DNA of 64,000 nt from Bin5 sp965220715 (GTDB lineage Bacteria; Chloroflexota; Anaerolineae; Caldilineales; Caldilineaceae). The translations under genes were made by a program, and so were the position numbers. Shown one piece after another: positions 1 to 9,000 of the stretch. Position 1 is the stretch's first letter. The number at the start of each line of letters is the position of its first letter. The notes under the pieces are model-generated. The model did no database searches, had not been told where the DNA came from, and worked only from the letters and a program-made list of their open reading frames with translations. The DNA is taken from contig OZ244843.1 in the NCBI GenBank assembly GCA_965220715.1, positions 3,720,001 to 3,784,000 on the forward strand. Reading direction: 5' to 3'.

Positions 1-80
1 GTTTGCGCGAGAACAGGGGTTGACCCTGCGATCAGCAGGAGGATTGCCAGAAAAAAGTGGACGTAGTTCTTGATCTTCAT
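1..80 (-). CDS. Secreted protein, N-terminal fragment (partial)
   Basis: Only the first 26 or so codons are inside the window; the gene runs off the left edge. The ATG (minus strand, 78-80) has a GGGAGAA Shine-Dalgarno a few bases upstream. The visible N-terminus has two lysines, a hydrophobic run (FFLAILLLIAG) and an Ala-x-Ala-like end (PVLAQ), which is a classic Sec signal peptide. It lies downstream of the two lipoprotein genes on the same strand, so it may belong to that operon. The function cannot be told from this fragment. Confidence 0.6.
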   Translation of the reverse strand, partial: MKIKNYVHFFLAILLLIAGSTPVLAQ

Positions 81-312
81 TGTTCGTTCTCCCAGGACAT
101 GAGGGGTTCCCAACCCAGACACCAGAGGCTTCCAGGAGCGGAAGGCGCGTGAAGCAATGAGAAAGCACCGGACAAACACGTGCCGGCCCGGGTCGATCTG
201 GTGTTCGCGCTCCGCTTCTGAAATGCCTCTCTTTCCCTATGTATGAACGGTCAGTCAAAGATTGACGGTTCCAATCCGGTCGCAATAACGGCTGTCATGC
301 CGGAACTCGCTT

Positions 313-2652
313 TCACCTGCTGTCAACAGAAACCTGGCAAGCCACCTGCTCCGAACCGTGCAGAAAATCATAGACCTCAAACTCAAGCCGCGACTGTGAC
401 GTAATGCCGGGGATATCTCCGACAAGCGTAATCGTGTTCTCTTCAGACGATACCTCAATGCTGGCGCTGCTCAGATAGGCGGCGCCAAGGCCATACGGGT
501 CCATCTTCCAGGTGTCGACCTGCACAGCTTCTTCAATAGGCAGATGAACACCCGCGTCACTGAACGAGGGATGCCTAAAGCGACTGGCGGACATAGTGTA
601 TTCATCTCCCAGATATCCGCCTGTTTTTCGGTCGTTGTCCACGTCGATTGACACAGACCAAAGGTACTCCAACATATCTGCCCGGACGCCCTCTCTGTTG
701 AACTCCAGCGTCTCCGGAAGATCTCTGAGATGGAAAACAACGGCAAGCGTCTCGCCGGTCAGAGTTGTGCTGACTTCGGTGATGTCCATATACGCAGGCA
801 GCGTGTCGGTGATGCCATCGAGCACAGTCTGCCCAGGTGCAATCATGGCATCGTCAGAATCGCACCGGCCTTCATATATGACAACAGGCACAGGAGACAG
901 ACATCCCACCTTCTCCCTACCTCCTGAATAGTCGTAAGCCTCGAACGCGAGCGGTGACACCGTCGTGATGCCGGGAATCTCTCCGGAAAGGGTGATCGTG
1001 TTGTCCTCAGCGGATACTTCGATGCGGGCATCTTCGAGCAAGACAAAACCTTCTCCCGGCGTCAATTTTCGCGTGCTGACCTGTACATTCCTCCCTGCTG
1101 CTATGGGTGCTGTTGTGCCGCTTCCACTGGATGAGGAGGACACTTTGTGCACGGCGGAAAGCGTATAGTCGATCCCCCCAAAACCGGTCTCCGGGTCATT
1201 GTCCGCATCGACAAACACCTTCCAGCTGTACTCAGGCTCATCATCCGGTACGCCTGCCCTGTCGAATGTCAATGCCTCCGGAACGTCTCTGAGATGGAAA
1301 ACGGCCGTCAGCGTCTCCCCTGAAAGGGAGGTGTCGACCGCCGTGATATCTATATGCGCGGCAGGTACATCAGACACGTCATCGGCTACGGCATTCCCCG
1401 CCCTGACCGGGGCATCATATGGCGTACACTGTCTGACCGGCTGATGCCCCAGGCTATTCGAGAGAAAACATCCAATCTCCTCCGTGCCGCCCAGGAAATC
1501 GATTGCTCCGAACGCAAGCCGGGATTCCGCTGTGATGCCGGGAATTTTTCCGGAAAGCGTTATCGTGTTGTCTTCAACAGATACTTCGATGCGGCCCTCT
1601 TCGATTGTCATGGCATCATGTTGATCCAGTTCCCAGGTGTGGGTGTGCACAATCCCCGGTGTCTCTATAGCTGCAGTTGTATTGATGCCGCCGGCCCTGG
1701 GGAATACGAAATGCATGGCGGACAGAGCGTAGTCGAACCCGTAAGAGCCTGTTGTGCGGTCGTTGTCTACATCGATCGACACCTCCCAGCTGTACTCCAG
1801 GGCATGCTCCGGCACCCCCGTTCTGTCGAACGTTAATGTCTCCGGAACGTCTCTGAGTTGAAACACGACGGTCAGGACTTCCTCTGAAAGGGAGCTGTTG
1901 ATCTCGATAATGTCGATATGCGCGGCCGACACGTCGGCGGTGGCGTCCAGTACAGTCTGACCGGGCGTAACAATGGGCTGGTCAGGTATGCACTGGCTGG
2001 CGACCAGGCCCGTGTTCGACGGCCCATGACCGCTCATCTCTACGGAGCCGGCGAAGAAATCATACGCCCGGAGCTTGAGCCGCGACTCTTCCGTGATCCC
2101 GGGAATCTCTCCCGAAAGCGTTATCGTGTTGTCGTCGGCAGATACCTCGATCGCGATATCGGCCTCTGCCAGAACTTTGTACCTCTTCCGGTTCAGCCCC
2201 CAAAGGCTGGCTTTGACGAAGCCCGGTTGGGTTATCTCTGCCACCGTATCGCTGTTTCTTGCGAGGGGATGCACGAAATAGCTTGCCGACAGCATGTAAT
2301 CGAACCCGGCGCTGCCTGTTTCCGGGTCGCTGTCGACATCGATCGACACCTCCCAGTTGTACTCCAGGGCATGCTTCGGCACTCCCGTTCTGTTGAAGGT
2401 CAACGTCTCCGGAACATCCCTGAGTTGAAAAATGACGGTTAAGGTCTCCCCATCCAACGCTGTCGTGACACCACGAATATCAATGTGCGCAACCAGGTCG
2501 TGTGAGATATCTTTGAATTCATCACGCTCGGAAACAACTACGGGGTCGTCTATCGGACGCGGTAGTTCCGATGCCGTCGACGGCTCTGTCGGTATGGGCA
2601 CGCAGGCGGCGGTGAGAAGTACGAGTCCAACGACCACAAGGTTCTTAGACAT
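313..2652 (-). CDS. Lipoprotein with four tandem copies of an unassigned domain
   Basis: A 779-residue exported lipoprotein. Residues 1-17 form a lipoprotein signal with lipobox LTAAC; GGGAG precedes the ATG. The remainder is four imperfect copies of a unit of about 185 residues, starting near residues 55, 244, 431 and 621. Each copy opens with A[HY][IM]DI, then has a strand-rich stretch around LRD[VL]PE.L.F.R.GV, an acidic turn of the type IDVDND..TG that resembles a calcium-binding DxDxD loop, an EY or DY..SA segment, and a closing DNTITL.G.IPGIT block. The gene downstream of the sensor kinase (2746-3507) has one copy of the same unit. I do not recognise the family; an extracellular beta-sandwich binding or adhesion role is an inference. 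The repeats suggest growth by internal duplication. Confidence 0.8.
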   Translation of the reverse strand: MSKNLVVVGLVLLTAACVPIPTEPSTASELPRPIDDPVVVSERDEFKDISHDLVAHIDIRGVTTALDGETLTVIFQLRDVPETLTFNRTGVPKHALEYNWEVSIDVDSDPETGSAGFDYMLSASYFVHPLARNSDTVAEITQPGFVKASLWGLNRKRYKVLAEADIAIEVSADDNTITLSGEIPGITEESRLKLRAYDFFAGSVEMSGHGPSNTGLVASQCIPDQPIVTPGQTVLDATADVSAAHIDIIEINSSLSEEVLTVVFQLRDVPETLTFDRTGVPEHALEYSWEVSIDVDNDRTTGSYGFDYALSAMHFVFPRAGGINTTAAIETPGIVHTHTWELDQHDAMTIEEGRIEVSVEDNTITLSGKIPGITAESRLAFGAIDFLGGTEEIGCFLSNSLGHQPVRQCTPYDAPVRAGNAVADDVSDVPAAHIDITAVDTSLSGETLTAVFHLRDVPEALTFDRAGVPDDEPEYSWKVFVDADNDPETGFGGIDYTLSAVHKVSSSSSGSGTTAPIAAGRNVQVSTRKLTPGEGFVLLEDARIEVSAEDNTITLSGEIPGITTVSPLAFEAYDYSGGREKVGCLSPVPVVIYEGRCDSDDAMIAPGQTVLDGITDTLPAYMDITEVSTTLTGETLAVVFHLRDLPETLEFNREGVRADMLEYLWSVSIDVDNDRKTGGYLGDEYTMSASRFRHPSFSDAGVHLPIEEAVQVDTWKMDPYGLGAAYLSSASIEVSSEENTITLVGDIPGITSQSRLEFEVYDFLHGSEQVACQVSVDSR

Positions 2653-2745
2653 GGTGAATTCTCCCTGGGAACTTAAGGCAACATTCGGGTTTCGTCTGAC
2701 CAGGCCGCCCTTTGTGATGCATGGGCGTGAGCCGGGAGAGCTGAA

Positions 2746-3507
2746 TCAACCAGGAAGGCAAGAGACGCCATCTTGACCGAGTAGAATGTCATAGGTCGAG
2801 AACGAAAGGGTTGATTCGGATGTGATGCCCGGAACCTCGCTGATAAGCGTGAGCGTGTCGTCTTCGTGAGAGACGAGCATGCGGACATAAACAGGTACGT
2901 TTATCAAAAAAACTACATCCTGTTCGTGATCATGGTTGGCTTTCCACAAAGTGCTTCGAACAGCGTCTTTGAAAGGGCGCGTTGCGGCTGGCGTGTCTGC
3001 CAAGACCCTCCTGGCGGAGTAGACGGCGCCCAACATGTATTCAATCTGTTCAGATTCGGACTCTTCGCTGTTCTCCACGAAAATTTCAATCGTCCACATA
3101 TATTCGGAGTGAAGGTCTTTGACACCTTCTCTGTTGAATTCCATCTCTTCGGGGATGTCCCTCAGATAGAAGACTGCCGTCAGAGTTTCACCATCCAGAC
3201 TGGAATCTACGCCGATAATGTCAATATAAGCCGGTATATCATCTGCAATGGGGTCTAATGCGTTCTGCCCGGGCAGCATCGTAAGATAGCCGCCGGGACA
3301 ATCCACCGGCTCTTCTGACACGGCCAGTAGTGCTGGTCCTTGCACCGATCCTGACACAGTCAGTGGTGTTGACCCTTGCTCTGGCTCCAACACGGTCAGT
3401 GCTTTTGACTCTTGCTCCGCTTCTGACACAACGGAAAGTTCAAGTGGTGTAGTTGTGCAGGCCGCGGCAAGAAGAACGAGTCCGACGATCAGAATTCCTT
3501 TGAACAT
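2746..3507 (-). CDS. Lipoprotein with one copy of the same domain
   Basis: A 253-residue lipoprotein with lipobox LAAAC at about residue 17 and a good AAGGAG ribosome site. Residues about 25-65 contain three short imperfect repeats (E.EQ.S.LTV type) forming a linker, then one copy of the domain present four times in the neighbour at 313-2652 (AYIDI start, LRDIPEEMEFNREGV, closing DTLTL..EVPGIT). The acidic DxDxD-like loop of the neighbour is degraded here (ENSEESESE). It begins 11 bases after the histidine kinase stop, so it is almost certainly co-transcribed with the two-component system and could be its sensory partner or its output. Function unknown. Confidence 0.75.
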   Translation of the reverse strand: MFKGILIVGLVLLAAACTTTPLELSVVSEAEQESKALTVLEPEQGSTPLTVSGSVQGPALLAVSEEPVDCPGGYLTMLPGQNALDPIADDIPAYIDIIGVDSSLDGETLTAVFYLRDIPEEMEFNREGVKDLHSEYMWTIEIFVENSEESESEQIEYMLGAVYSARRVLADTPAATRPFKDAVRSTLWKANHDHEQDVVFLINVPVYVRMLVSHEDDTLTLISEVPGITSESTLSFSTYDILLGQDGVSCLPG

Positions 3508-3518
3508 GGTTTGTCTCC

Positions 3519-4970
3519 TTACTCCTGCAGCGGGAGAGCGATTCGCACGGTTGTGCCGTGGCCAAGGCCGTCGCTGGAAACAGAAATCGTACCGCTGTGT
3601 GCTTGGACGATGGCGCGGGTAATTGCCAGCCCCAAGCCTGTGCCGCCTGTACGGCGACTGCGAGACTGATCGGCGCGGTAGAAGCGGTCCACAATGTTGG
3701 GTAGATCGGCGGAACTGATCCCCGCGCCGTCGTCGGTTACGGAAATCGTGAGTTGGCGCCCCTCTTCGATAGTTGCGGCAACCTCAACGTGTCCGTTGGC
3801 CTGCGTATGCCGGAGGGCGTTGTCTATCACATTGCCGAGCGCTTGGCTCATGCGCATCGGGTCCAGCTTGAGGTTTGGCAGGTCAGGGGGCAGTTGCAGA
3901 GAGAGAGTGATCTGGCTCATCTCTGCCTGTGGCTGCCAGCGTGCCAGTTCAGCGGTGAGAAGTTGATGGATGGAGCAGGGTTCAACGGTGAGCCGCAGTT
4001 CGTCTGACTCGGTTTCGGCGAGCCAGTATAAATCACGCACGAGATTGCCTAGCAGATTGACTTCCTGAACAATCTGATCGGCGGCTTGTGAGGGGGATTG
4101 CAGGCCTTTGCCCAGCGCGTGGGTTTCGAGACGGATGATGCTCAGAGGAGTGCTCAGTTCGTGGGAAACATCGTTGAGCAGACGGTTACGCAGGTCGCGT
4201 TGCGTCTGCAGGGCGGTTGTCATCTTGTTGAAAGCGATGCTCATCTGTCCCAGTTCGTCAGAGGAAGTAACCGGGAGCAAAGCGGTATCCCCGCGTTGAG
4301 CAACGGTCCGGAAGGCTTGGGTCAATGCAGTAACAGGGGTGGTGATGCGTCTGGAGAGCCAGGCGGCAAGCAAGAGGGCGATAGCGACGGTCAGCAGTCC
4401 GCCAATAACTGTGGTGTAAAGCAGGCCTCGGACAAAGTTTCGTGATTCAGTTGCGCCGAACTCTTGATAGAAATCCAGAATGGCATAACCCACCGCTCGG
4501 CGAGCGCTATCGTCGGATACATTGACAACTTGCTCATTAACGATTTGTTCATTCAATTCGGGGGCGACTCGGTCTTGAAGCAAGTCGGAAAGGGCGTCGT
4601 ACAGGAAATATCCATCGCCAATGTCGACGAATACACGTATTTCATCTTCGTCTGCCCTTTTGTGAAACAGTACATAGTGCTCCTGTGGCACATTGTCTTC
4701 GTAGCGTCGCTCTTGTTCCCCCCTTGAATCAGAAAGACTGCCTGAGCCTGCATCGGACACCGTGACGACCAATGTTTCCCAGCCATCCGAGTAAGTATAG
4801 GATTGGCCCAGTTTCTGGGCGACAAGATTCGCTGCCTTGCTGCTGAGCTCGCCGCCATAGGTGTCCAATCGAACCAGTGTCGCATAGTATCCGATGCCGA
4901 CACTAAGCGAAACGGCGAACAGAATGAGCAGGACAAACGCGCCCAGAAAGCGCCAGTACAAGGACATCAT
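3519..4970 (-). CDS. Membrane sensor histidine kinase (BaeS/EnvZ-like)
   Basis: A 483-residue inner-membrane kinase that should autophosphorylate and pass phosphate to the adjacent regulator. Residues 7-30 are a first membrane helix, about 31-180 an extracytoplasmic sensor region, and about 182-205 a second helix, followed by a HAMP linker. The HisKA motif DVSHELSTP places the phospho-acceptor at His270. The ATPase domain shows an N box (NVIDNALRHT), a G1 box (DDGAGIS), an F-box-like DRFYRADQSRSR and a G2 box (GGTGLGLAI), so it looks catalytically intact. Its start overlaps the regulator's stop (ATGA), indicating translational coupling. The sensor region matches nothing I recognise, so the stimulus is unknown. 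Confidence 0.92.
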   Translation of the reverse strand: MMSLYWRFLGAFVLLILFAVSLSVGIGYYATLVRLDTYGGELSSKAANLVAQKLGQSYTYSDGWETLVVTVSDAGSGSLSDSRGEQERRYEDNVPQEHYVLFHKRADEDEIRVFVDIGDGYFLYDALSDLLQDRVAPELNEQIVNEQVVNVSDDSARRAVGYAILDFYQEFGATESRNFVRGLLYTTVIGGLLTVAIALLLAAWLSRRITTPVTALTQAFRTVAQRGDTALLPVTSSDELGQMSIAFNKMTTALQTQRDLRNRLLNDVSHELSTPLSIIRLETHALGKGLQSPSQAADQIVQEVNLLGNLVRDLYWLAETESDELRLTVEPCSIHQLLTAELARWQPQAEMSQITLSLQLPPDLPNLKLDPMRMSQALGNVIDNALRHTQANGHVEVAATIEEGRQLTISVTDDGAGISSADLPNIVDRFYRADQSRSRRTGGTGLGLAITRAIVQAHSGTISVSSDGLGHGTTVRIALPLQE

Positions 4971-5644
4971 TCATCCTTCGTTACAAATCGGTAGCCGGAT
5001 CCATAGACGGTTTGTATTGGCTGGAACCCATCTACGGCAATCTGCTTGCGCAGACGAAAAATGTGGTTGTCAATGGACCGATCATACGCATCAAAATCGT
5101 CATCGAAGACGAGGGCGATCAGTTGATCCCGTGTAAGCACCTGATTCGGGTGACGCATGAATGTAGAGAGCAGTAGGAATAGTGTCTGACTCAAATTGAT
5201 CGGCTTCTGGTCAACTGTGACACGCCGTGTCGTTTCATCAATCGTGATGTGACCGTGACTCAACCGCTGCTGAACCCTGTCTTGGACGCGTCGCAACACG
5301 GCTTTGGCGCGTGCGACAACCTCCTCGGGATCGAAGGGTTTGACGACATAGTCGTCAGCGCCGGTGTCCAAGCCCCTGGTACGGTCTGCAAGGCCCGCCT
5401 TGGCTGTGAGAATTATGATCGGAACATCCGATTCACGGCGCAGAATCTGACAGAGTTCCATTCCATCGAGGAGCGGGAGCATCAAGTCAAGCACGATCAG
5501 GTCGGGGCCAAGGCTGCGTGCAAGGTTGAGACCCGTCCTGCCGTCATGGGCGACTTCGACCGCAAATCCTTCTTCCTCCAGGAATACCCTCAACCAGTTC
5601 GCGATGGTTGTGTCATCTTCAACAATCAATATCAGGTGACTCAC
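4967..5644 (-). CDS. OmpR/PhoB-family response regulator
   Basis: A 225-residue transcription regulator. The receiver domain (residues 1-115) has the acidic pair ED near 9-10, phospho-acceptor Asp53 in VLDLMLP, Thr80 in the IILTAK segment and Lys102 in VVKPF. The C-terminal half is a winged-helix DNA-binding domain ending in the typical YGSGYRF loop. It is the first gene of a minus-strand operon with the kinase and a lipoprotein. A TTGACA hexamer on the minus strand at 5781-5786 could be a -35 element, but no good -10 is visible, so the promoter is not assigned. Confidence 0.92.
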   Translation of the reverse strand: MSHLILIVEDDTTIANWLRVFLEEEGFAVEVAHDGRTGLNLARSLGPDLIVLDLMLPLLDGMELCQILRRESDVPIIILTAKAGLADRTRGLDTGADDYVVKPFDPEEVVARAKAVLRRVQDRVQQRLSHGHITIDETTRRVTVDQKPINLSQTLFLLLSTFMRHPNQVLTRDQLIALVFDDDFDAYDRSIDNHIFRLRKQIAVDGFQPIQTVYGSGYRFVTKDE

Positions 5645-6415
5645 TGTTCATTCTCACAATGAACCCATGCAGACAAGATTCCCTCTCTCTGACAAGGTTA
5701 CCATTCCCGTCCTTGATTTCTTGAGTCACACTTTTCCACGTGATTTGTTTGGGTTACGCAAGAGGATGCCACTCACATACTGTCAATAATAGAGGGGAAA
5801 TGTCGCAGAAATATCTCAAATTGAGATGAACTCGCTCAGCAGTCCTTAAGCCGGACGCATCATTTGGGTGCTGATGCCGGACAGGGCGATGTACCGCTCA
5901 AGCGTGGCGGCGTTGCCGTTGATCAGCCCGGAGCTCGGGGCATTGCGGCCCGGCCCGGCGATGCCAGGCGGAGGGGGGTTGCCCGACAAACCGGGAGACG
6001 GGCCCTGGAGGCCGCGGCGTTTGCAGACGTGGGTAGGGACAGAGGTACATAGATCTGCGTGCTACCGAAAAGGCGCCCGGCCTGGTTGACGAGTGCCGAA
6101 GCGACGCCGCAGACCAGCGCAACCAAGCGCTCCGATATCCATCTGGCGCAGCCGGCCGCAGAGTGTGTATCGAGTCAGAACAGTAGAGGGCGTTACAGTG
6201 TCCGAAGCGAGGGCGCCTTGGGGCGCAAGACGCGGCCGGCCGCGCATCGCCGCGATCACCGCAGCCTGAAAAAAATGCACTTTAAAAAAATTTGAATTTC
6301 CGCCGACACATGAACCGATATCAGGAAACACGCCAAGACCGATCCAATTTTTCAGCGGGGCAAAACGATCTTTCACAGGGGATTCACGGGGCCCACACAC
6401 TCACAGGGAGACGAC
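5645..6415. other. Intergenic start of accessory island
   Basis: No convincing gene is visible. The segment begins with the upstream region of the response regulator and passes into GC-rich sequence with a dispersed repeat copy (6170-6245) and an A-rich stretch near 6268-6296. Short open frames here have shifting, arginine/proline-rich compositions typical of non-coding GC-rich DNA. Confidence 0.5.
6170..6245 (+). repeat. Dispersed repeat, copy of the ABC-exporter 3' end and flank
   Basis: The sequence starting TCGAGTCAGAACAGTAG and continuing through GGCGCCTTGGGGCGCAAG closely matches 8907-8975, which includes the last codons and stop of the ABC exporter. The repeat contains a short GGCGCC/GGGCGC stem. 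Probably a dispersed palindromic element, one copy of which supplies the exporter's stop codon. Confidence 0.6.
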
Positions 6416-6753
6416 ATGGACACACACGAACGCACCGCAAACGCACAAGTGGCCACAGCCAACGGCTATCCACCCTGTCTGATCACAGCTCAACTGTCGA
6501 AGACGAATGAACAGGTCGCATAGCAGCCTTCATCCGTCTATCCTGCGCCACCGAGTACATACACAGCAACGACCTGCTCAACCAGGGCCGTCTGCCCGTA
6601 AACTACCCAGAACGCACACGGCACCCTGACGGCCGCGAGTTCAGCCGGCAGCCAGGCGCCATCATCGCCCCTGCCCGTTCTCGACGCCAAACGACTCCAA
6701 TCGCCATTTTCCCGGGATCCGGCAGTCCAAAAACCGCACAGAAGCCGTTCTAA
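6416..6753 (+). pseudogene. Small broken gene, unrecognised
   Basis: An ATG at 6416 has an AGGGAGACGAC ribosome site and opens a 35-codon frame ending TAG at 6521-6523 (MDTHERTANAQVATANG...). From 6523 the next frame continues for 76 codons with balanced, protein-like composition (AAFIRLSCATEYIHSNDLL, later NYPERTRHPDGREF) to TAA at 6751. The simplest reading is one gene of about 110 codons broken by a single-base frameshift near 6515-6523. I do not recognise the product. The tail runs into a dispersed repeat (6728-6765), so the true 3' end may also be lost. Confidence 0.35.
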
Positions 6754-6765
6754 GGCCCTGAATCG
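6728..6765 (+). repeat. Dispersed repeat type 2, copy 1
   Basis: The block AACCGCACAGAAGCCGTT followed by CTGAATC is nearly identical to 9588-9623. Both copies are followed within 40 bases by GGACCTTGC, a short string that also recurs at about 13529-13537. The element belongs to the repeat set confined to the 6-14 kb island. Confidence 0.55.
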
Positions 6766-6924
6766 ACTGCTTAGGTCCCGTATACGTAGGACCTTGCGAT
6801 TCCGTACCGTTCAGCCTGCCCAGCGAGCCTGCAGCCCTCTTTGGTAGAGGATCCACCGTCCCTTACACCCCAATTCAAAGCTATCGTCGCGGCGCTGCCA
6901 AGAGGAGCAGGAAGCAACAGCGAC

Positions 6925-7030
6925 GATATGGCCGGCGAGGCTGCGCCATTGGCTTGCTCGAGGCCGCCGAAGGCGAAATCGGTGCCGTATAGCCGAGGAT
7001 GACGCTTGGGGCAGATCGGACCGCCAACCG
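6925..7030 (+). repeat. Dispersed repeat type 1, long copy
   Basis: Starts GATATGGCCGGCGAGGCTGC and matches 13370-13475 over about 105 bases with roughly 85-90% identity by eye; the first third also matches 8970-9000. It ends about 95 bases before the ABC exporter start codon, so the exporter is bracketed by copies of this family. Confidence 0.7.
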
Positions 7031-7123
7031 ACATATCGGTCTCCTCTTAACTCGCATGATACGATGTGCCGGAGCAGCGATGATTTGGCCGTCTCCACCA
7101 CTGGCTGAGCACGGGAGAATCCA

Positions 7124-8923
7124 ATGCGCCTGCAATCAAGTACCGAAACGCCGAACTCCTCATTTACACTCCTCAAGGAGGAACTGAGAAAGCAGATTCC
7201 CAGAATATCGCTCCTCGTCGCACTGGCGCTCATCGGCACGGGGGTCGCGTTGATTCAACTCTACCTCTTCAAACTGCTCCTCGACACCGCCATACCCACA
7301 GCCGACGTGCGTCTGATCGGCCTCCTCCTCGCCGGCATGATGATCGTGCCCGTGCTCAGCGCAGGCCTGAACTCCGCCAACCACTACCTGCGTGTCTACA
7401 TCGGTGAAGGTGTCGCCCAGCGTCTGCGCCAGGAACTGTTCGACCATCTGCTGCGCGTCCGCCTTGCCGAGCTTGAGCAGTTCACGAGCGGAGAGCATGT
7501 CCATCGACTGACCCGCAGCTGCGGCAGAATCGGCGAAGTCTACGTCAGCGAACATCTGATGCCACTGGTAATGAACGCCATCCTTCTTATTGGCACTCTG
7601 GCCGCTATGACTGCCCTGCATTGGCGCCTCTCCCTGCTGGCCCTGCTCGCCTTCCCCCTCGCCTACTTCCTGACGCGCAAGACCCGCGGCCGTGCCCAGT
7701 CCCTCTACCGCGACCAATCGGATCTGTTGGAAGCCGGCCAGAGCTATCTGCACGAGGTTTTCCCCGGACTGCGCACCATCAGGGCCTCCAATGCCCAATC
7801 CTACGAAGAGGGACGCTGGTGCGAGTGGCTCTCAGCCCATCGCAACATCAAGGCAAGAGTGGCCACTTTCCACGAACTGATTCGCATTGTGCTGCCGGAA
7901 TCCATCAACCAGATAGCCGCTGGCCTCGTCTTCAGTTACGGTGCCTTCGAGATCATCCAGGGCAGACTGACCATTGGCAGTCTCGTGGCCTTCATCGCCT
8001 ACCTGCCCCGCGCCTACGCCGTGCTGCAGGCGCTGTTGGGCACCCATGTCAACCTGCAGGAAGCGAGGATCAACGCCGAAAAAGTGGATGACCTCTTCGC
8101 TCTCCCTCCTGAGCCGTCCGGAGACACGCTCCTTGCCCCTGGGCCTCCTATAGAGAACGAGGATGTCGAAATGACCTCTGAACCGGTTGGGGCCTCGCTC
8201 GCTTTCCAAGACGTATCGTTCAACTACGGCCGCGGCGACTTCGGCGCACAGGAACTTTCCTTCAGCGTCGAGCCGGGCGAGTTCGTTGGTATCGTCGGCC
8301 CCAGCGGCGGCGGCAAGTCTACTATCATCGACCTGATCATGGGTTTCTACACGCCCCGGTCCGGAACGATCATGATCGATGGGATCGACCTGCATGAACT
8401 TTCCCTGGAATCGTTGCGAAGTCGGATTGGACTCGTCTCCCAGGATACATTTCTCTGGAACGCAACGATAAGTGAAAACATCCTCTTTCCGGGGCGCGAT
8501 GATGCCGGCAGGAGCAGGCAAGCTGCTCGCGAAGCACAGATCGATGACTTCATAACCGGACTGCCCGACGCGTACGAAACGGTCGTTGGCGAACGAGGAA
8601 TGACGCTCTCCGGAGGGGAACGCCAGCGCCTTGCCATCGCCCGGGCCCTGCTGCAGCGCCCCAGGCTCCTCTTGCTCGACGAAGCAACCTCTGCATTGGA
8701 TGCCCTCACAGAGCAAAAAGTGCGCGTTGCCATCGATAAAGCCCGGACCGGACGGACAGCCATCGTCGTGGCCCACCGCCTGACCACAGTCATCAACGCA
8801 GACCGGATCCTGGTGATCGACCAGGGCCGCATCGTGGAGATGGGCAGCCGCACTGAGCTTCTTGCGCGCCAAGGCCTCTTCTTTGACCTCTACCAGGCGC
8901 AATCTCTCGAGTCAGAACAGTAG
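7124..8923 (+). CDS. ABC exporter, fused permease-ATPase (MsbA/LmrA type)
   Basis: A 599-residue half-transporter expected to work as a homodimer exporting a lipid, drug or peptide. Six membrane helices occupy about residues 25-310 and the ATPase domain about 360-599. Walker A GPSGGGKST is at about 392, signature LSGGERQRL at about 495, Walker B LLLLDEAT at about 515, and an H-loop histidine lies in VVAHRL. The ATG follows GGGAGAATCC. It stands alone with no accessory or biosynthetic partner, and is bracketed by copies of a dispersed repeat; its last codons (LESEQ-stop) are part of a repeat copy, which suggests rearrangement or carriage on a mobile segment. The substrate is not predictable. 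Confidence 0.93.
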   Translation: MRLQSSTETPNSSFTLLKEELRKQIPRISLLVALALIGTGVALIQLYLFKLLLDTAIPTADVRLIGLLLAGMMIVPVLSAGLNSANHYLRVYIGEGVAQRLRQELFDHLLRVRLAELEQFTSGEHVHRLTRSCGRIGEVYVSEHLMPLVMNAILLIGTLAAMTALHWRLSLLALLAFPLAYFLTRKTRGRAQSLYRDQSDLLEAGQSYLHEVFPGLRTIRASNAQSYEEGRWCEWLSAHRNIKARVATFHELIRIVLPESINQIAAGLVFSYGAFEIIQGRLTIGSLVAFIAYLPRAYAVLQALLGTHVNLQEARINAEKVDDLFALPPEPSGDTLLAPGPPIENEDVEMTSEPVGASLAFQDVSFNYGRGDFGAQELSFSVEPGEFVGIVGPSGGGKSTIIDLIMGFYTPRSGTIMIDGIDLHELSLESLRSRIGLVSQDTFLWNATISENILFPGRDDAGRSRQAAREAQIDDFITGLPDAYETVVGERGMTLSGGERQRLAIARALLQRPRLLLLDEATSALDALTEQKVRVAIDKARTGRTAIVVAHRLTTVINADRILVIDQGRIVEMGSRTELLARQGLFFDLYQAQSLESEQ

Positions 8924-9000
8924 TGGGCGCAACAGTCTTCGAAGTGACGGCGCCTTGGGGCGCAAGCTCGGCCGGCGAGGCTGCGCTTTGCTTGCGGGCG
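8907..9000 (+). repeat. Dispersed repeat type 1 overlapping the exporter stop
   Basis: The segment 8907-8975 matches 6170-6245 (TCGAGTCAGAACAGTAG ... GGCGCCTTGGGGCGCAAG) and 8970-9000 matches the start of the long copies at 6925 and 13370 (GGCCGGCGAGGCTGCGC). This copy joins both halves of the family and is the only one whose left end lies in a gene. Confidence 0.6.

Noticed and set aside
5864..6400. Possible small genes on both strands
   Set aside because: Short, Arg/Gly-rich, mutually overlapping, with no supporting ribosome site.
7832..8902. 356-codon antisense frame opposite the ABC exporter ATPase domain
   Set aside because: Shadow of a well-supported gene; composition is not protein-like.
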